From Cytophagales bacterium CG12_big_fil_rev_8_21_14_0_65_40_12 (GTDB lineage Bacteria; Bacteroidota; Bacteroidia; Cytophagales; Cyclobacteriaceae), in the NCBI GenBank assembly GCA_002786855.1, contig PCUU01000008.1, positions 1 through 64,000 on the forward strand: a stretch of 64,000 nt of DNA. Reading direction: 5' to 3'. The notes under the pieces were generated by a model. The model ran no database searches, was not told the DNA's origin, and was given only the letters and a program-made list of their open reading frames with translations. Shown here piece by piece: positions 7,919-19,652 of this stretch (within the stretch, counting starts at the first letter, position 1; every line of letters begins with the position of its first letter). The translations under genes were made by a program, and so were the position numbers.

Positions 7919-10906
7919 ATGGCGGATTACAATCACAAGCATATAGAACCTAAATGGCAGGCCTTTTGGAACGAACATCAGACTTTCAAAGCCACTGTTG
8001 ACAAGAGTAAACCCAAGTTTTATTCATTGGACATGTTCCCCTACCCTTCGGGTGCTGGGCTCCATGTGGGCCATCCGCTGGGCTATATTGCCTCTGATAT
8101 TGTTTCTCGCTTCAAACGAAACAAGGGCTTTAATGTATTGCACCCAATGGGTTTCGATGCCTTTGGTTTACCTGCCGAGCAATATGCGATTCAAACAGGG
8201 CAGCACCCCGCCATTACTACCAAAGAAAACATCGACCGCTACAAAGAGCAGTTAAAGAACATCGGTTTCTCTTTCGATTGGGACAAAGAAGTACAAACCT
8301 GCGACCCTGCTTATTACAAATGGACGCAGTGGATTTTCATTCAGATTTTCAATAGCTGGTACAATTACGACACAGCGAAAGCCACGCCTATCAGCGAATT
8401 GATCACCCATTTTGCTCAAAGTGGAAATGTAGACATCAATGCGGCTTGTGATGAAGACATTACAGCTTTCAGTGCAGCCGAATGGAACGCTTGGTCGGAA
8501 GAAGCGCAGCAGCAAATGTTGCTGAAATACCGATTGACTTACCTTTCTGAAACCTCGGTAAACTGGTGTCCAGAATTGAAAACCGTACTTTCTAACGATG
8601 AAGTCAAAGACGGTTTTTCTGAAAGAGGCGGTTTCCCTGTGGTGAAGAAGAAAATGAAGCAATGGAGCATGCGCATCACCGCTTATGCCCAAAGATTGCT
8701 CGAAGGTTTAGACGATCTCGATTGGCCAGAACCATTGAAAGAAATGCAGCGCAACTGGATTGGCAAATCCATTGGTGCCGAATTGGCCTTCGATGTGATT
8801 GGTCATGACTTAAAAATCAATGTATTCACTACCCGTATCGATACCATTTTCGGAGTGACCTTCTTGTCTTTAGCGCCAGAAAGCGAAATGGTAGCGGAAT
8901 TGACTACAGCCGACCAGAAAGAGGCCGTTGCAGCTTATGTAGAAACTGCTAAAAACCGTTCGGAACGCGATAGAATGAGTGATGTAAAAACCATCTCAGG
9001 CGTGTTTACAGGTAGTTATGCCACCAATCCTTTCAACGGAGAAAAAATTCAAATCTGGATTGCCGATTACGTTTTGGCAGGTTACGGTACTGGTGCTGTA
9101 ATGGCCGTTCCTTGTGGCGACCAACGCGATTACGACTTCGCGAAGCACTTCGATTTACCGATTGTTCCTGTAATTGAAGGCGCAGACATCAGCGAAAAAG
9201 CCGACCCGACTAAGGACGGCATTATGATCAATTCGGGTTTCTTGAATGGCTTGAATTGCAAAGATGCCATCAACAAAGCGATAGAGTTTGCGGAAGAAAA
9301 AGGCGTAGGAAAAGGAAAAATCAATTTCAGAATTCGTGATGCGATTTTTGCACGCCAAAGGTATTGGGGCGAACCTGTGCCTGTTTACTTCAAAAATGAC
9401 CTTCCTTATTTGGTAGATGAGGCCGACTTGCCCATCATTCTACCCGAAATTGATAAATACTTACCTACGGAAGATGGCGATCCGCCATTGGCCAGGGCCG
9501 AAAACTTTAATTACACACCAAAAGGCGAAACCCAAGCTTATCCGCTTGAGATGAGCACCATGCCGGGATGGGCCGGCTCAAGCTGGTATTGGTACCGCTA
9601 TATGGACGCTAAAAACGATGCGGCTTTTGTAGATAAAGACATTCAGGAATATTGGGAGAATGTGGACTTGTACATTGGTGGTTCTGAACACGCGACAGGT
9701 CATTTGTTGTACTCACGTTTCTGGAATAAAGTCTTGTTCGATTTAGGCATTGTGAATCAACAAGAGCCTTTTAAGAAATTGATCAACCAAGGAATGATTC
9801 AGGGAAGATCGAATTTTGTTTATAGGCTTAATGGTTTAATCTGGGATATAAACAAACGTATGGAGCATGACCAATTCTTAATGACTCCAAACTCTCCTCA
9901 TGTCTATATTTCATATAATATCATGAAAGACTTCACCAACCCTGACTGGAATGTGAAGTTGCTAGCGATAGAGAAAATGAAAAAGGAGTTCGAAAGAATA
10001 TCCAATGAGTTTGAAATTAAGTACCCTGGTTATACATCTCAACCTATGGAAAACTGGTTCAAAAACGAAGGGATTACAGTTTCCCCTCATCATGTTGATG
10101 TAAACATTGTGAGAAATGATGAACTCGATAAGGAAGCTTTCCGTAACTGGCGTCCTGACTTAGCGCATTCAGCATTCATTACTGAAGAAAACGGCAAATA
10201 CGTTTGCGGTTGGGAAGTAGAAAAAATGTCGAAATCGAAGTACAATGTTGTCAATCCAGATGACATTATTGAGCGATACGGAGCCGATACTTTGCGGCTT
10301 TACGAAATGTTCCTTGGGCCTTTGGAGCAATTCAAGCCTTGGAATACCAATGGCATTGATGGGGTTTCTAAATTCTTGAAAAAGCTATGGAGATTGTATC
10401 ATGATAAGGAAGGTAACTTTGCTGTAAATGATGCAGCACCAACCAAAGAGGAGTTGAAAACACTTCACAAAACCATCAAGAAAGCCGAAGAAGATATCGA
10501 TCGTTATTCGTTCAATACCTCTGTCAGTAACTTTATGATTTGTGTAAACGAACTAACTGCTTTGAACTGCAATAACCGCTCAATCCTTTCTGATTTGGCC
10601 GTTGTGATTTCGCCTTACGCCCCTCATATTACCGAGGAGCTGTGGTCATTATTGGGCAATACCGAAAGCATTGTTAACGCCCCTTATCCGCAATGGAATG
10701 CTGAGTTCTTGAAGGAGGATGATTTTGAATATCCAGTGGCCTTTAATGGCAAAATGCGAGTGAAATTGAGTTTCCCTGTAGGTACTCCAATTCCAGAAAT
10801 TCAAGCTGCTGTGCTAGCCGATGAAGGCGTTAAAAAGTGGCTGGAAGGCAAAGCACCTAAAAAGGTGATCGTGGTACCGAATAAGATTGTGAATATTGTG
10901 GTGTAG
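7919..10906 (+). CDS. leuS: leucyl-tRNA synthetase
   Basis: 995 residues, cytoplasmic; charges tRNA-Leu with leucine. The class I HIGH motif appears as HVGH at residues 49-52 and KMSKS at 769-773. The CP1 editing domain lies between them. The C-terminal anticodon-binding domain ends in IVNIVV. Bacteroidota LeuRS proteins are usually about 920-940 residues. The excess is mostly a segment near residues 636-720, after [16 protein letters not shown] and before HHVDVNIV, in the position of the leucine-specific insertion ahead of the KMSKS loop. The reading frame is intact across it. Confidence 0.97.
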   Translation: MADYNHKHIEPKWQAFWNEHQTFKATVDKSKPKFYSLDMFPYPSGAGLHVGHPLGYIASDIVSRFKRNKGFNVLHPMGFDAFGLPAEQYAIQTGQHPAITTKENIDRYKEQLKNIGFSFDWDKEVQTCDPAYYKWTQWIFIQIFNSWYNYDTAKATPISELITHFAQSGNVDINAACDEDITAFSAAEWNAWSEEAQQQMLLKYRLTYLSETSVNWCPELKTVLSNDEVKDGFSERGGFPVVKKKMKQWSMRITAYAQRLLEGLDDLDWPEPLKEMQRNWIGKSIGAELAFDVIGHDLKINVFTTRIDTIFGVTFLSLAPESEMVAELTTADQKEAVAAYVETAKNRSERDRMSDVKTISGVFTGSYATNPFNGEKIQIWIADYVLAGYGTGAVMAVPCGDQRDYDFAKHFDLPIVPVIEGADISEKADPTKDGIMINSGFLNGLNCKDAINKAIEFAEEKGVGKGKINFRIRDAIFARQRYWGEPVPVYFKNDLPYLVDEADLPIILPEIDKYLPTEDGDPPLARAENFNYTPKGETQAYPLEMSTMPGWAGSSWYWYRYMDAKNDAAFVDKDIQEYWENVDLYIGGSEHATGHLLYSRFWNKVLFDLGIVNQQEPFKKLINQGMIQGRSNFVYRLNGLIWDINKRMEHDQFLMTPNSPHVYISYNIMKDFTNPDWNVKLLAIEKMKKEFERISNEFEIKYPGYTSQPMENWFKNEGITVSPHHVDVNIVRNDELDKEAFRNWRPDLAHSAFITEENGKYVCGWEVEKMSKSKYNVVNPDDIIERYGADTLRLYEMFLGPLEQFKPWNTNGIDGVSKFLKKLWRLYHDKEGNFAVNDAAPTKEELKTLHKTIKKAEEDIDRYSFNTSVSNFMICVNELTALNCNNRSILSDLAVVISPYAPHITEELWSLLGNTESIVNAPYPQWNAEFLKEDDFEYPVAFNGKMRVKLSFPVGTPIPEIQAAVLADEGVKKWLEGKAPKKVIVVPNKIVNIVV

Positions 10907-10945
10907 GCAACAGACGAAAGGTATACTAAGGCCAAGAATAAAAAA

Positions 10946-10971
10946 CCGTCTGAAAATTGATTTTCAGACGG
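10946..10971 (-). terminator. intrinsic terminator after eno
   Basis: A perfect 11-bp stem, CCGTCTGAAAA / TTTTCAGACGG, with loop TTGA. On the minus strand it is followed by TTTTTT, so it ends the carA-eno transcript. It may also stop leuS transcription from the other side, though no T-run follows on the plus strand. Confidence 0.9.
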
Positions 10972-11001
10972 CCTAATTAATTGTATTGTCTTATGCTATT
11001 T

Positions 11002-12297
<1,296 letters not shown>

Positions 12298-13410
12298 TTA
12301 TGATTTGAAAAGGTTAATAAATTGATCAAACAAATAACGTGAATCGTGAGGGCCTGGAGAAGATTCTGGGTGGTATTGTACGGAAAACGTTTTCTTACCT
12401 TTTACCCTAATTCCTGCCACCGTATTATCGTTCAAATTAATATGGGTAAGTTCTAAATTTCCCGTTTTTTCCACTGCTGCTAAATCCACTGCAAAGCCAT
12501 GGTTTTGAGAGGTGATTTCACTCAATCCTGACACAAGGTTCTTCACCGGATGATTTAGTCCTCTGTGGCCATTGTGCATTTTAAAAGTAGTCGCTCCACA
12601 AGCCAAGGCAATAATTTGGTGACCCAAACAAATCCCAAAAAGCGGCTTTTCTGAGGCCATAATTTTTTGAGCAGTTTCAACTGCATATTTCATTGCAGCT
12701 GGATCACCCGGGCCGTTGGACAAGAAGTAACCATCAGGATTCCATTTCTCCATTTCTTCAAAAGTGGTCTTGGCATTGAATACTTTTAGATAAGCGCCTC
12801 TACTTGATAAATGCTTCAGTATACTCGTTTTGACACCTAAGTCTAATACCGCAATTTTAATCTCTGCGCTTTCTTCACCTACAAAATAAGGTTCCTTTGT
12901 ACTCACGAACGAAGACAGTTCTAGGCCATCCATATTAGGAACAGCCGCCAATTTGACCTGCAATTCTTCATCCGAAAGGTCTTCAGATGAAATAATCACA
13001 TTCATAGCTCCCTTATCTCGAATGTACCTAACGAGCAGGCGTGTATCCACATCTGCAATTCCCACAATGTTATTTTTTTCAAGGTACTCTTGAAGAGATC
13101 CCGTTGCAGTTTTTCGGCTAAAATCTGAAGAGAAGTCGTTCACTACCAAGCCACTTATTTTTGGCGCATCTGATTCCTGCTCATCGTCTTCAACTCCATA
13201 GTTGCCAATGTGCGAAGTGGTATTCACTACAATTTGACCGTAATAAGATGGGTCCGTGTAAATTTCTTGATATCCTGTCATTCCCGTGTTGAAGCAGATT
13301 TCCCCTCCCGTTGTTCCCGTCTTTCCAATGGCGGTCCCTTCGAATCGTGTTCCATCCTCAAATAGAAGTACAGCTTTTTGTTTGTTGTTGATGTTATAAG
13401 TTGTGGACAT
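12298..13410 (-). CDS. carA: carbamoyl-phosphate synthase small (glutaminase) subunit
   Basis: 370 residues. Releases ammonia from glutamine for carbamoyl phosphate made by CarB, feeding pyrimidine and arginine synthesis. The N-terminal CPSase_sm domain (LLFEDGTRFEG, ETVFNTGMTGYQEI-like segment, TDPSYYGQIV) is followed by a class I glutamine amidotransferase domain with the nucleophile in FGICLGHQ and the HPE of the triad near QYHPESSPGPHD. carB is not adjacent. The position rplQ-carA-eno is seen in other Bacteroidota. It has its own promoter, overlapping the rplQ terminator. Confidence 0.97.
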   Translation of the reverse strand: MSTTYNINNKQKAVLLFEDGTRFEGTAIGKTGTTGGEICFNTGMTGYQEIYTDPSYYGQIVVNTTSHIGNYGVEDDEQESDAPKISGLVVNDFSSDFSRKTATGSLQEYLEKNNIVGIADVDTRLLVRYIRDKGAMNVIISSEDLSDEELQVKLAAVPNMDGLELSSFVSTKEPYFVGEESAEIKIAVLDLGVKTSILKHLSSRGAYLKVFNAKTTFEEMEKWNPDGYFLSNGPGDPAAMKYAVETAQKIMASEKPLFGICLGHQIIALACGATTFKMHNGHRGLNHPVKNLVSGLSEITSQNHGFAVDLAAVEKTGNLELTHINLNDNTVAGIRVKGKKTFSVQYHPESSPGPHDSRYLFDQFINLFKS

Positions 13411-13443
13411 ACTCTAGGTTATAGTTTCGTTTCAATGTCTGTA

Positions 13444-13472
13444 CAAAAGTAAATAAAAAAGGGATTGAACAA
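13444..13472 (-). promoter_or_regulatory. carA-eno promoter embedded in the rplQ terminator
   Basis: On the minus strand, TTG (13470-13472), an 18-bp spacer and TACTTTTG (13444-13451) match the Bacteroidota housekeeping promoter. The -7 box is 33 bp before the carA start. The TTG lies in the loop of the upstream terminator hairpin, so the end of the ribosomal transcript and the start of the carA transcript share bases. Confidence 0.75.
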
Positions 13473-13488
13473 ATTTGCTCAATCCCTT
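13459..13488 (-). terminator. intrinsic terminator of the S10-spc-alpha operon
   Basis: The stem AAGGGATTGA / TCAATCCCTT lies 25 bp past the rplQ stop codon and is followed on the minus strand by TTTTATTT. It closes the long ribosomal-protein transcript that begins at rplC. Confidence 0.85.
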
Positions 13489-13513
13489 ATCCTATATTTT
13501 TGAAAGATTAGAA

Positions 13514-14113
13514 TTACTCAGCGTCTTTCTTATCATCTTCTTGTGCTTCGTCAGCGCTAGCCTCAGGAGTTTCAGTGGTTTCTGCTACTTCTTCAGTAGT
13601 CACTTCTACAGCTTCTTCTACTTCAGCAACTGGCGCCTCTTCCACAACCACCGCAGCTTTAGCTATTGGTGCAGTTTCAGTTTTGGCTGTTCCTGTTCCT
13701 CTTCTGCTTCTTCTGCTAGTTTTCTTAGCAGGAGCTGCATCCTGAAGCAACAATTCGTTGTAGTCTACCAATTCGATAATACACATTTCAGCGTTATCAC
13801 CCAATCTGTTTGCCATTTTGATAATTCTAGTGTATCCACCAGGTCTATCGGCCACTTTACCAGCAATTTCGTTGAAAAGTGTGGTTACAGATTCCTTATC
13901 TTGAAGATAAGAGAAAACAATTCTTCTTGAATGTGTTGTATCGTTTTTAGCTTTTGTGATCAAAGGCTCAACAAATTTTCTCAATTCTTTAGCCTTAGCT
14001 ACTGTAGTTGAGATTCTTTTATGTTGAATCAAAGAAGAGGCCATGTTAGACAGCATCGCTTTTCTGTGCGGTGCCTTTCTACCCAAATGATTAAATTTCT
14101 TCCCGTGTCTCAT
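13514..14113 (-). CDS. rplQ: 50S ribosomal protein L17
   Basis: 199 residues. The first 115 or so are the L17 core ([21 protein letters not shown]..., [10 protein letters not shown]). The remainder is a low-complexity tail rich in Ala, Glu, Val and Thr that ends in an acidic [11 protein letters not shown] stretch. The usual L17 is about 120 residues; such tails on L17 are common in Bacteroidota and are probably disordered and surface-exposed. Last gene of the rplC-rplQ operon, 5 bp after rpoA and followed by the terminator at 13459. Confidence 0.97.
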   Translation of the reverse strand: MRHGKKFNHLGRKAPHRKAMLSNMASSLIQHKRISTTVAKAKELRKFVEPLITKAKNDTTHSRRIVFSYLQDKESVTTLFNEIAGKVADRPGGYTRIIKMANRLGDNAEMCIIELVDYNELLLQDAAPAKKTSRRSRRGTGTAKTETAPIAKAAVVVEEAPVAEVEEAVEVTTEEVAETTETPEASADEAQEDDKKDAE

Positions 14114-14118
14114 CTTAC

Positions 14119-15108
14119 TTATTCTTCATCAAGTTTATACTTAGACAAATCCATACCGAAGGTAAGGTTCTTGTCTGCTATCAATTGCTCCAATTCCGCT
14201 AGAGACTTCTTACCGAAGTTTCTGAACTTCATCATATCTGAAATCTCTAATCTTGCTAAGTCGCCTAAGGTTCTTACATCAGCAGCTTTAAGACAGTTGT
14301 AAGCCCTCACAGAAAGATCAAGATCATTCAAGTTGGTTTTCAAAAGCTTGCGCATATGAAGCATTTCTTCATCTACTTGCTCTGGCTCGTCCATAGAACC
14401 TGTTTCCAAGATCATATTCTGATCAGAGAATAGCATGAAGTGTTGAATCAAGATATGAGCGGCACCTTTCAAAGCGTTTTCAGGGTGGATAGAACCATCA
14501 GTTTGAATATCCAAAACCAACATTTCGTAGTCAGTTTTTTGTTCAACCCTAGTGTTTTCTACACTGAATTTTACGTTTTTGATTGGTGTATAAATAGCAT
14601 CTATTGGAATATATCCGAATACTTGTTCCGAAGGTCTGTTCTCTTCAGCAGGAACGTATCCTCTGCCTTTATCGATTGACAATTCAATTTCGAATTTTAT
14701 CGAGCTATCTAAGTGACAAACAACTTCTTCAGGGTTCAAGATTTCAAATGCACTTGTGAATTTTCCAATATCACCAGCAGCAAATTTATCTTGACCTTCA
14801 ATAACAACAGTGATTTTATTATCAACCGTATCAGAAATTTTCTTGAAACGAACTTTCTTCAGGTTTAGAATAATCTCCGCTACATCTTCTACAACGCCCT
14901 CGATAGTCGAGAATTCATGCAGAACACCAGGGATCTTAATGCCTGTGATGGCGTAACCTTCTAATGAAGAAAGAAGAATCCTTCTTAATGCATTACCGAT
15001 TGTAACCCCGTATCCTTTTTCAAGTGGTTTAAATGTAAACAGACCGTGAAAGTCGTCTGCCTTCTCCATTACCACCTTCTCTGGGATTTGAAATGCGAGT
15101 ATTGACAT
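14119..15108 (-). CDS. rpoA: RNA polymerase alpha subunit
   Basis: 329 residues from [12 protein letters not shown]. An in-frame start 87 bp upstream would overlap rpsD and is rejected. The N-terminal assembly domain ([28 protein letters not shown]) dimerises and holds beta and beta-prime. The C-terminal DNA- and activator-binding domain runs from about residue 250 ([22 protein letters not shown]... [10 protein letters not shown]). It sits between rpsD and rplQ, as in most bacteria. Confidence 0.98.
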   Translation of the reverse strand: MSILAFQIPEKVVMEKADDFHGLFTFKPLEKGYGVTIGNALRRILLSSLEGYAITGIKIPGVLHEFSTIEGVVEDVAEIILNLKKVRFKKISDTVDNKITVVIEGQDKFAAGDIGKFTSAFEILNPEEVVCHLDSSIKFEIELSIDKGRGYVPAEENRPSEQVFGYIPIDAIYTPIKNVKFSVENTRVEQKTDYEMLVLDIQTDGSIHPENALKGAAHILIQHFMLFSDQNMILETGSMDEPEQVDEEMLHMRKLLKTNLNDLDLSVRAYNCLKAADVRTLGDLARLEISDMMKFRNFGKKSLAELEQLIADKNLTFGMDLSKYKLDEE

Positions 15109-15139
15109 ATGATTAGATCGTTTTAAGTTCTTAAATTGA

Positions 15140-15745
15140 TTATTTAGAGTAAAGCTCGACAATAAGCTGCTCCTTAATGTTTTCTGGAATATCATCTCTC
15201 ATTGGAAGAGAAATCAATTTTCCATTCATTTCAGCTTTGTTCCACTCTATCCAAGGATATTTCTGTGCAGAATGCGCAGCCAAACTATCGGTGATCGCCT
15301 CAAGTGACTTTGACTTTTCTCTAACACCTACTACATCGCCTGGTTGTAAGTTATATGATGGGATGTTCACGATCTCGCCATTCACAGTGATGTGTTTGTG
15401 AGAAACGAGTTGTCTTGCGCCTCTTCTTGTTGGAGCAATACCCATTCTGTATACTGTATTATCAAGTCTAGCCTCTAACAATTGTAAAAGGATTTCACCT
15501 GTAATACCTGATTTTCTTTGAGCTCTGTCGAAAGTGTTAGCAAACTGACGCTCCAATACACCATAAGTGTATTTAGCCTTTTGCTTCTCCATTAATTGGA
15601 TCGCATATTCAGACTGCTTCTTTCTTCTTCCTCTACCATGTTGGCCAGGAGGATAAGCTTTCTTTTGCAATGCTTTACTAAAACCAAAGATCGGATCATT
15701 GAATCTTCTCGCAATTTTAGCCTTAGGACCTGTATATCTTGCCAT
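15140..15745 (-). CDS. rpsD: 30S ribosomal protein S4
   Basis: 201 residues. A primary 16S rRNA-binding and assembly protein. Visible are the N-terminal [15 protein letters not shown], the S4 RNA-binding domain near residues 90-150 ([31 protein letters not shown]) and a C-terminal [20 protein letters not shown]. The N-terminal zinc cysteines of some S4 proteins are absent, so this is the zinc-free type. It lies 20 bp after rpsK. Confidence 0.98.
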   Translation of the reverse strand: MARYTGPKAKIARRFNDPIFGFSKALQKKAYPPGQHGRGRRKKQSEYAIQLMEKQKAKYTYGVLERQFANTFDRAQRKSGITGEILLQLLEARLDNTVYRMGIAPTRRGARQLVSHKHITVNGEIVNIPSYNLQPGDVVGVREKSKSLEAITDSLAAHSAQKYPWIEWNKAEMNGKLISLPMRDDIPENIKEQLIVELYSK

Positions 15746-15765
15746 TACTTTTTAATTTCTAAGGA

Positions 15766-16158
15766 TTAAACTCTTCTACGTTTTGGAGGACGACAACCGT
15801 TGTGCGGCAGTGGAGTAACATCTTTTATCATTGTTACTTCGATCCCTGTATTTTGCAAAGTTCTGATTGCAGATTCTCTTCCTGAACCAGGCCCTTTTAC
15901 AAATACTTCAACTTTTCTCAAACCCAAATCGTAGGCAGTTTGAGCACAATTCTGAGCAGCCATTTGGGCAGCATAAGGAGTATTCTTTTTAGAACCCTTG
16001 AAACCCATTTTACCAGCAGACGCCCAAGAAATCACTTGACCTTGTTGGTTGGTGATTGAAATGATGATGTTATTGAAAGAAGCCTTAATGTGGGCTTGTC
16101 CAATAGCTTCAACCTGAACTACTCGCTTTTTAGCTTTATCTTTTCTCTTCTGAGCCAT
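15766..16158 (-). CDS. rpsK: 30S ribosomal protein S11
   Basis: 130 residues. Lines the platform of the 30S subunit near the mRNA exit site. Contains [33 protein letters not shown] split across the family's conserved blocks, and ends in the typical [15 protein letters not shown] tail. Lies between rpsM and rpsD in the alpha part of the cluster. Confidence 0.98.
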   Translation of the reverse strand: MAQKRKDKAKKRVVQVEAIGQAHIKASFNNIIISITNQQGQVISWASAGKMGFKGSKKNTPYAAQMAAQNCAQTAYDLGLRKVEVFVKGPGSGRESAIRTLQNTGIEVTMIKDVTPLPHNGCRPPKRRRV

Positions 16159-16198
16159 TCTTTCAAATATTTTCAGACCGTGAGGCCGTTAATTCAAA

Positions 16199-16576
16199 TT
16201 ACTTGGTTGCCTTTTTCTTGTTAGCAACTGTCTTTCTCTTACCCTTTCTGGTACGTGAGTTGTTCTTGGTATGCTGACCACGAACAGGAAGCCCCTTTCT
16301 GTGTCTTAAACCACGATAGCAACCAATATCCATCAGACGTTTAATGCTCAACTGCACCTCTGACTTCAGAACACCTTCTACTTTAAACTCTTCACTGATG
16401 ATGGTACGAATTGCTTTTTGCTCTTCGTCATCCAAATCACCAATTTTCTTGTTTACATCGACTCCTGCCTTTCCCAAAATATAATTTGAGGCGCTACGTC
16501 CAATACCGAATATGTAGGTCAATCCGATTTCTGACCTTTTGTGATCCGGAATATCTACTCCTGAAATTCTAGCCAT
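16199..16576 (-). CDS. rpsM: 30S ribosomal protein S13
   Basis: 125 residues. A head protein that contacts the P-site tRNA and the 50S subunit. Starts [26 protein letters not shown], carries the helix-two-turns-helix region, and has the conserved [25 protein letters not shown] segment and a lysine-rich tail. It begins 2 bp after rpmJ. Confidence 0.98.
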   Translation of the reverse strand: MARISGVDIPDHKRSEIGLTYIFGIGRSASNYILGKAGVDVNKKIGDLDDEEQKAIRTIISEEFKVEGVLKSEVQLSIKRLMDIGCYRGLRHRKGLPVRGQHTKNNSRTRKGKRKTVANKKKATK

Positions 16577-16578
16577 AA

Positions 16579-16695
16579 TTACCCTTGTCTTTGTTTGAAT
16601 CTAGGATTCTTTTTGTTTATCACGTACAACTTTCCATTCCTACGGATTAGCTTACAATCAGCACTACGCTTCTTGACTGATGCTTTCACTTTCAT
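16579..16695 (-). CDS. rpmJ: 50S ribosomal protein L36
   Basis: A 38-residue protein, below the length of most ORF calls, read directly on the minus strand. It starts [11 protein letters not shown] and ends NPRFKQRQG, both family hallmarks. Only one cysteine (about residue 14) is left of the usual C-C-C-H zinc knuckle, so this is the zinc-independent form. It lies between infA (6 bp) and rpsM (2 bp), the standard place for rpmJ. Confidence 0.95.
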   Translation of the reverse strand: MKVKASVKKRSADCKLIRRNGKLYVINKKNPRFKQRQG

Positions 16696-16701
16696 GACTT
16701 C

Positions 16702-16920
16702 TTATTTATATCTGTAAGTAATTCTTGCTTTACTTAAATCATATGGCGACATCTCCATTTTCACTTTATCACCTGGTAATATTCTGATGTAGTGCATTCG
16801 CATTTTCCCAGAAATATGAGCGGTAACAACGTGTCCATTATCCAACTCCACTCTAAACATTGCGTTTGGCAATGCTTCTAGAATAGTGCCGTCTTGCTCA
16901 ATAGATCCTTGTTTTGCCAT
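16702..16920 (-). CDS. infA: translation initiation factor IF-1
   Basis: 72 residues, the exact usual length. A single OB-fold ([29 protein letters not shown] ... [23 protein letters not shown]) that binds the 30S A site during initiation. Lies 1 bp after map and directly before rpmJ, inside the spc/alpha part of the operon. Confidence 0.98.
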   Translation of the reverse strand: MAKQGSIEQDGTILEALPNAMFRVELDNGHVVTAHISGKMRMHYIRILPGDKVKMEMSPYDLSKARITYRYK

Positions 16921-16921
16921 A

Positions 16922-17695
16922 TTAAAATTTAAATACTTCTTCTATATACTTATGTGTTGTTAACACTTCAGTTCTATCTTTAAAAACAGCAATTGTATGT
17001 TCGAAATGAGCCGAAGGTTTCCTGTCACGGGTCCTGATGGTCCAACCATCGTTCTCCTGAACTATATTCCTTAAACCTAAATTGACCATAGGCTCGATGG
17101 CGATAACTAATCCCTCTTGAAGTTTTACGCCTCTTCCGCGTTTACCATAATTTGGTACCTCAGGAGATTCATGCAAACTTCTTCCCAAACCATGTCCAAC
17201 AAGTTCTCTCACTACCGTGTATCCCCTATCTTCGACATACTTTTGGATTGAAGCGCTCACATCGCCTAATCTGTTGCCATATTTAGCTTGCTCAATACCT
17301 ACATACAACGACTCCTTCGTTGCTTTAAGTAATGACATAGTCTCAGATGAAATTTCTCCTACGGGGTAAGTATAAGCGGAATCGCTATGATAACCTTTGT
17401 AGAAGACTCCACAATCTATAGAGATTATATCACCGTCTTTCAATTCGTATTCTCCTGGAAATCCATGAACTACATTTTCGTTCACTGAAATACACAGGGT
17501 TGAAGGAAATCCATTGTAGCCTTTGAATGAAGCTTTTGCTCCATGATCGCGAATGTATTCTTCCGCAATCTTATCCAAGTCTTTGGTTCTAACACCAGCC
17601 TTAACTTGTTTGGCTACCTCTCCATGAGCTCTGCCTAATATATCGGCACTCTCACGGATGATCTGAATTTCTTCTTCAGTTTTATAATTAATCAT
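16922..17695 (-). CDS. map: type I methionine aminopeptidase
   Basis: 257 residues. Removes the initiator methionine from nascent proteins. The pita-bread fold metal ligands are visible: two aspartates in the [19 protein letters not shown] region, the histidine in [12 protein letters not shown], and glutamates in AIEPMV and near the C-terminus. It abuts secY with no gap and precedes infA, as in many bacterial spc operons. Confidence 0.97.
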   Translation of the reverse strand: MINYKTEEEIQIIRESADILGRAHGEVAKQVKAGVRTKDLDKIAEEYIRDHGAKASFKGYNGFPSTLCISVNENVVHGFPGEYELKDGDIISIDCGVFYKGYHSDSAYTYPVGEISSETMSLLKATKESLYVGIEQAKYGNRLGDVSASIQKYVEDRGYTVVRELVGHGLGRSLHESPEVPNYGKRGRGVKLQEGLVIAIEPMVNLGLRNIVQENDGWTIRTRDRKPSAHFEHTIAVFKDRTEVLTTHKYIEEVFKF

Positions 17696-19015
17696 TTATG
17701 CTACCGCTACGTTCTGAGATCTGCCACGCATCTTGCCTGACTTCATCATCCCTTCGTAGTGACGCATCAACAAATAACTTTCAATTTGTTGTAAAGTATC
17801 CAAAATCACACCCACCATAATCAATAGTGAGGTTCCCCCAAAGAAATAAGCGAACTGCTGACCTACACCCGCATTGTAAGCGAAAGTTGGAAGAATTGCT
17901 ATGATGGCCAAGAACACTGATCCCGGTAAAGTAATCCTATCTAATACATCACCAATGAATTCGGATGTCGGTTTACCAGGTTTAACTCCAGGAATAAAAC
18001 CTCCACTTCGTTTCAAGTCATCCGCCATGTTAGAAGGATTCACTGTAATCGCTGTGTAGAAGAATGTAAAAACTATAATTAAAAGTGCGAACACTAAATT
18101 GTACTGCCATGAATAAGGATCACTAAAAGCTACAGTCACGGCATTGGCCAAATCACTTTCGTCCGCCCAAATTTGTCCGATAAGCGTTGGCAAAATCATC
18201 AATGCTTGGGCGAAAATGATCGGCATAACACCAGATGCATTCACTTTCAACGGAATGAATTGTCTTTGACCTCCATACACCTTACCCCCAACAACCTGCT
18301 TTGCATATTGAACTGGGATTCTTCTTGTGGCTTGTACCAAAGCTACGGTAACCAAGACTACAAAGAACAAGATCACAACTTCAATCACAGAGAACAAACC
18401 TCTCGCAATTCCATTGGTAGTTACAAACTCGAACCAAGCTGCACCAGGTAAGCTAGAGATGATACCGATCATGATTAACATCGAAATACCATTTCCGATA
18501 CCTTTGTCAGTAATTTTCTCACCTAACCACATACAGAACATCGTTCCAGCAGTCAATAAAACCATTGAACTAATGGTGAACATGGTACTATTAATCATAA
18601 TGGCTTCTGCAGGTATCGTCACTTTTAAGTAACCAATACTCTGCGCCAGAGTGACCAAGATTGTTAAGACCCTAGTGATTTGATTCAGTTTATTCCTACC
18701 TGATTCACCATCCTTTTGCATTTTCTGAAAAGTAGGCACCGCCACAGTCATCAACTGAATCACGATGGAAGCAGAGATGTAAGGCATGATACCTAAACCA
18801 AAAATTGAAGCTCTACTGAAAGAGCCCCCAAGTAAGGTGTTTAATATCCCAAGGATACCACCATCTGTCTCTGTCAACTGCGTTGGATCGACACCTGGTA
18901 GTACTACAAAAGAACCGAGTCTAAAAATGATCAAGAAACCTAGGGTTGCAATGATCCTATTTCTTAGCTCCTCTATTGAGAATATATTTCGTATGGTAGT
19001 AAAAAACTTCTTCAT
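17696..19015 (-). CDS. secY: preprotein translocase subunit SecY
   Basis: 439 residues with ten membrane helices; forms the protein-conducting channel with SecE (encoded at 44090). The first helix region (FRLGSFVVLPGVDP) and the plug region after it, the RRIPVQYAKQ cytoplasmic loop, and the C-terminal SYLLMRHYEGMMKSGK ribosome-contact tail are typical. Follows rplO by 4 bp. Confidence 0.98.
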   Translation of the reverse strand: MKKFFTTIRNIFSIEELRNRIIATLGFLIIFRLGSFVVLPGVDPTQLTETDGGILGILNTLLGGSFSRASIFGLGIMPYISASIVIQLMTVAVPTFQKMQKDGESGRNKLNQITRVLTILVTLAQSIGYLKVTIPAEAIMINSTMFTISSMVLLTAGTMFCMWLGEKITDKGIGNGISMLIMIGIISSLPGAAWFEFVTTNGIARGLFSVIEVVILFFVVLVTVALVQATRRIPVQYAKQVVGGKVYGGQRQFIPLKVNASGVMPIIFAQALMILPTLIGQIWADESDLANAVTVAFSDPYSWQYNLVFALLIIVFTFFYTAITVNPSNMADDLKRSGGFIPGVKPGKPTSEFIGDVLDRITLPGSVFLAIIAILPTFAYNAGVGQQFAYFFGGTSLLIMVGVILDTLQQIESYLLMRHYEGMMKSGKMRGRSQNVAVA

Positions 19016-19019
19016 GTAA

Positions 19020-19466
19020 TTAAAGCTTTGTAACTGTACCTCCTACCTTTTCAATGGCTGCCGAAGCAGAAGCCGAAAATTTGTGAGCGGTTACATTCAC
19101 TTTAGAGGTAACTGCACCTCTACCCAAAATTTTAATTAAGTCATTCTTTTGAGCCAATCCATTATCAAGGAATACCTGACGATCGATTGTATCGATACCC
19201 AACTTATCAGCTAATTCCTGTAAGGTGTCAAGGTTGATCCCCTTGTGCTCGATTCTGTTAGGATTGGTAAAACCAAATTTAGGAACACGTCTCTGAAGTG
19301 GCATTTGACCGCCTTCAAAACCACCCTTGCTCTTATAACCTGATCTTGATTTTGCCCCTTTATGACCACGTGTTGACGTGCCACCACGGCCTGAACCAGT
19401 ACCTCTAGCTATTCTTTTTCTATTTTTGGTTGAACCTTCTGCAGGTTTTAAACTATTCAAATCCAT
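19020..19466 (-). CDS. rplO: 50S ribosomal protein L15
   Basis: 148 residues. The glycine- and arginine-rich N-terminal half (RIARGTGSGRGGTSTRGHKG) penetrates 23S rRNA, and the C-terminal globular half ends VGGTVTKL. One base separates it from rpmD. Confidence 0.98.
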   Translation of the reverse strand: MDLNSLKPAEGSTKNRKRIARGTGSGRGGTSTRGHKGAKSRSGYKSKGGFEGGQMPLQRRVPKFGFTNPNRIEHKGINLDTLQELADKLGIDTIDRQVFLDNGLAQKNDLIKILGRGAVTSKVNVTAHKFSASASAAIEKVGGTVTKL

Positions 19467-19467
19467 C

Positions 19468-19647
19468 TTACAGTTCCTTTACAGATACTAAATGATTCAC
19501 TTTATTAATCATTCCAGCAATAGAGGCAGTCAATTCTACTTCTACTGTTCTGTTGATTTTACCAAGACCTAAGGCCTGGATTGTTCTTTTTTGTCTTTCA
19601 GGTCTATCGATCGTACTCTTTACCTGTGTAATTTGAACCTTTGCCAT
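19468..19647 (-). CDS. rpmD: 50S ribosomal protein L30
   Basis: 59 residues, read directly on the minus strand between rplO and rpsE. Starts [20 protein letters not shown], continues [18 protein letters not shown] and ends HLVSVKEL, which matches the L30 ferredoxin-like fold and its usual 58-60 residue length. Gaps are 1 bp to rplO and 5 bp to rpsE. Confidence 0.95.
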   Translation of the reverse strand: MAKVQITQVKSTIDRPERQKRTIQALGLGKINRTVEVELTASIAGMINKVNHLVSVKEL

Positions 19648-19652
19648 TCTTA

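Noticed and set aside
7919-10906. A frameshift or fusion as explanation for the long LeuRS
   Set aside because: The frame is open through the extra segment and both sides align to LeuRS motifs in order. An in-frame insertion is simpler.
14119-15195. A 358-codon form of rpoA
   Set aside because: The extra 29 residues overlap rpsD and do not resemble RpoA. The ATG at 15108 gives the usual N-terminus and a 329-residue length.
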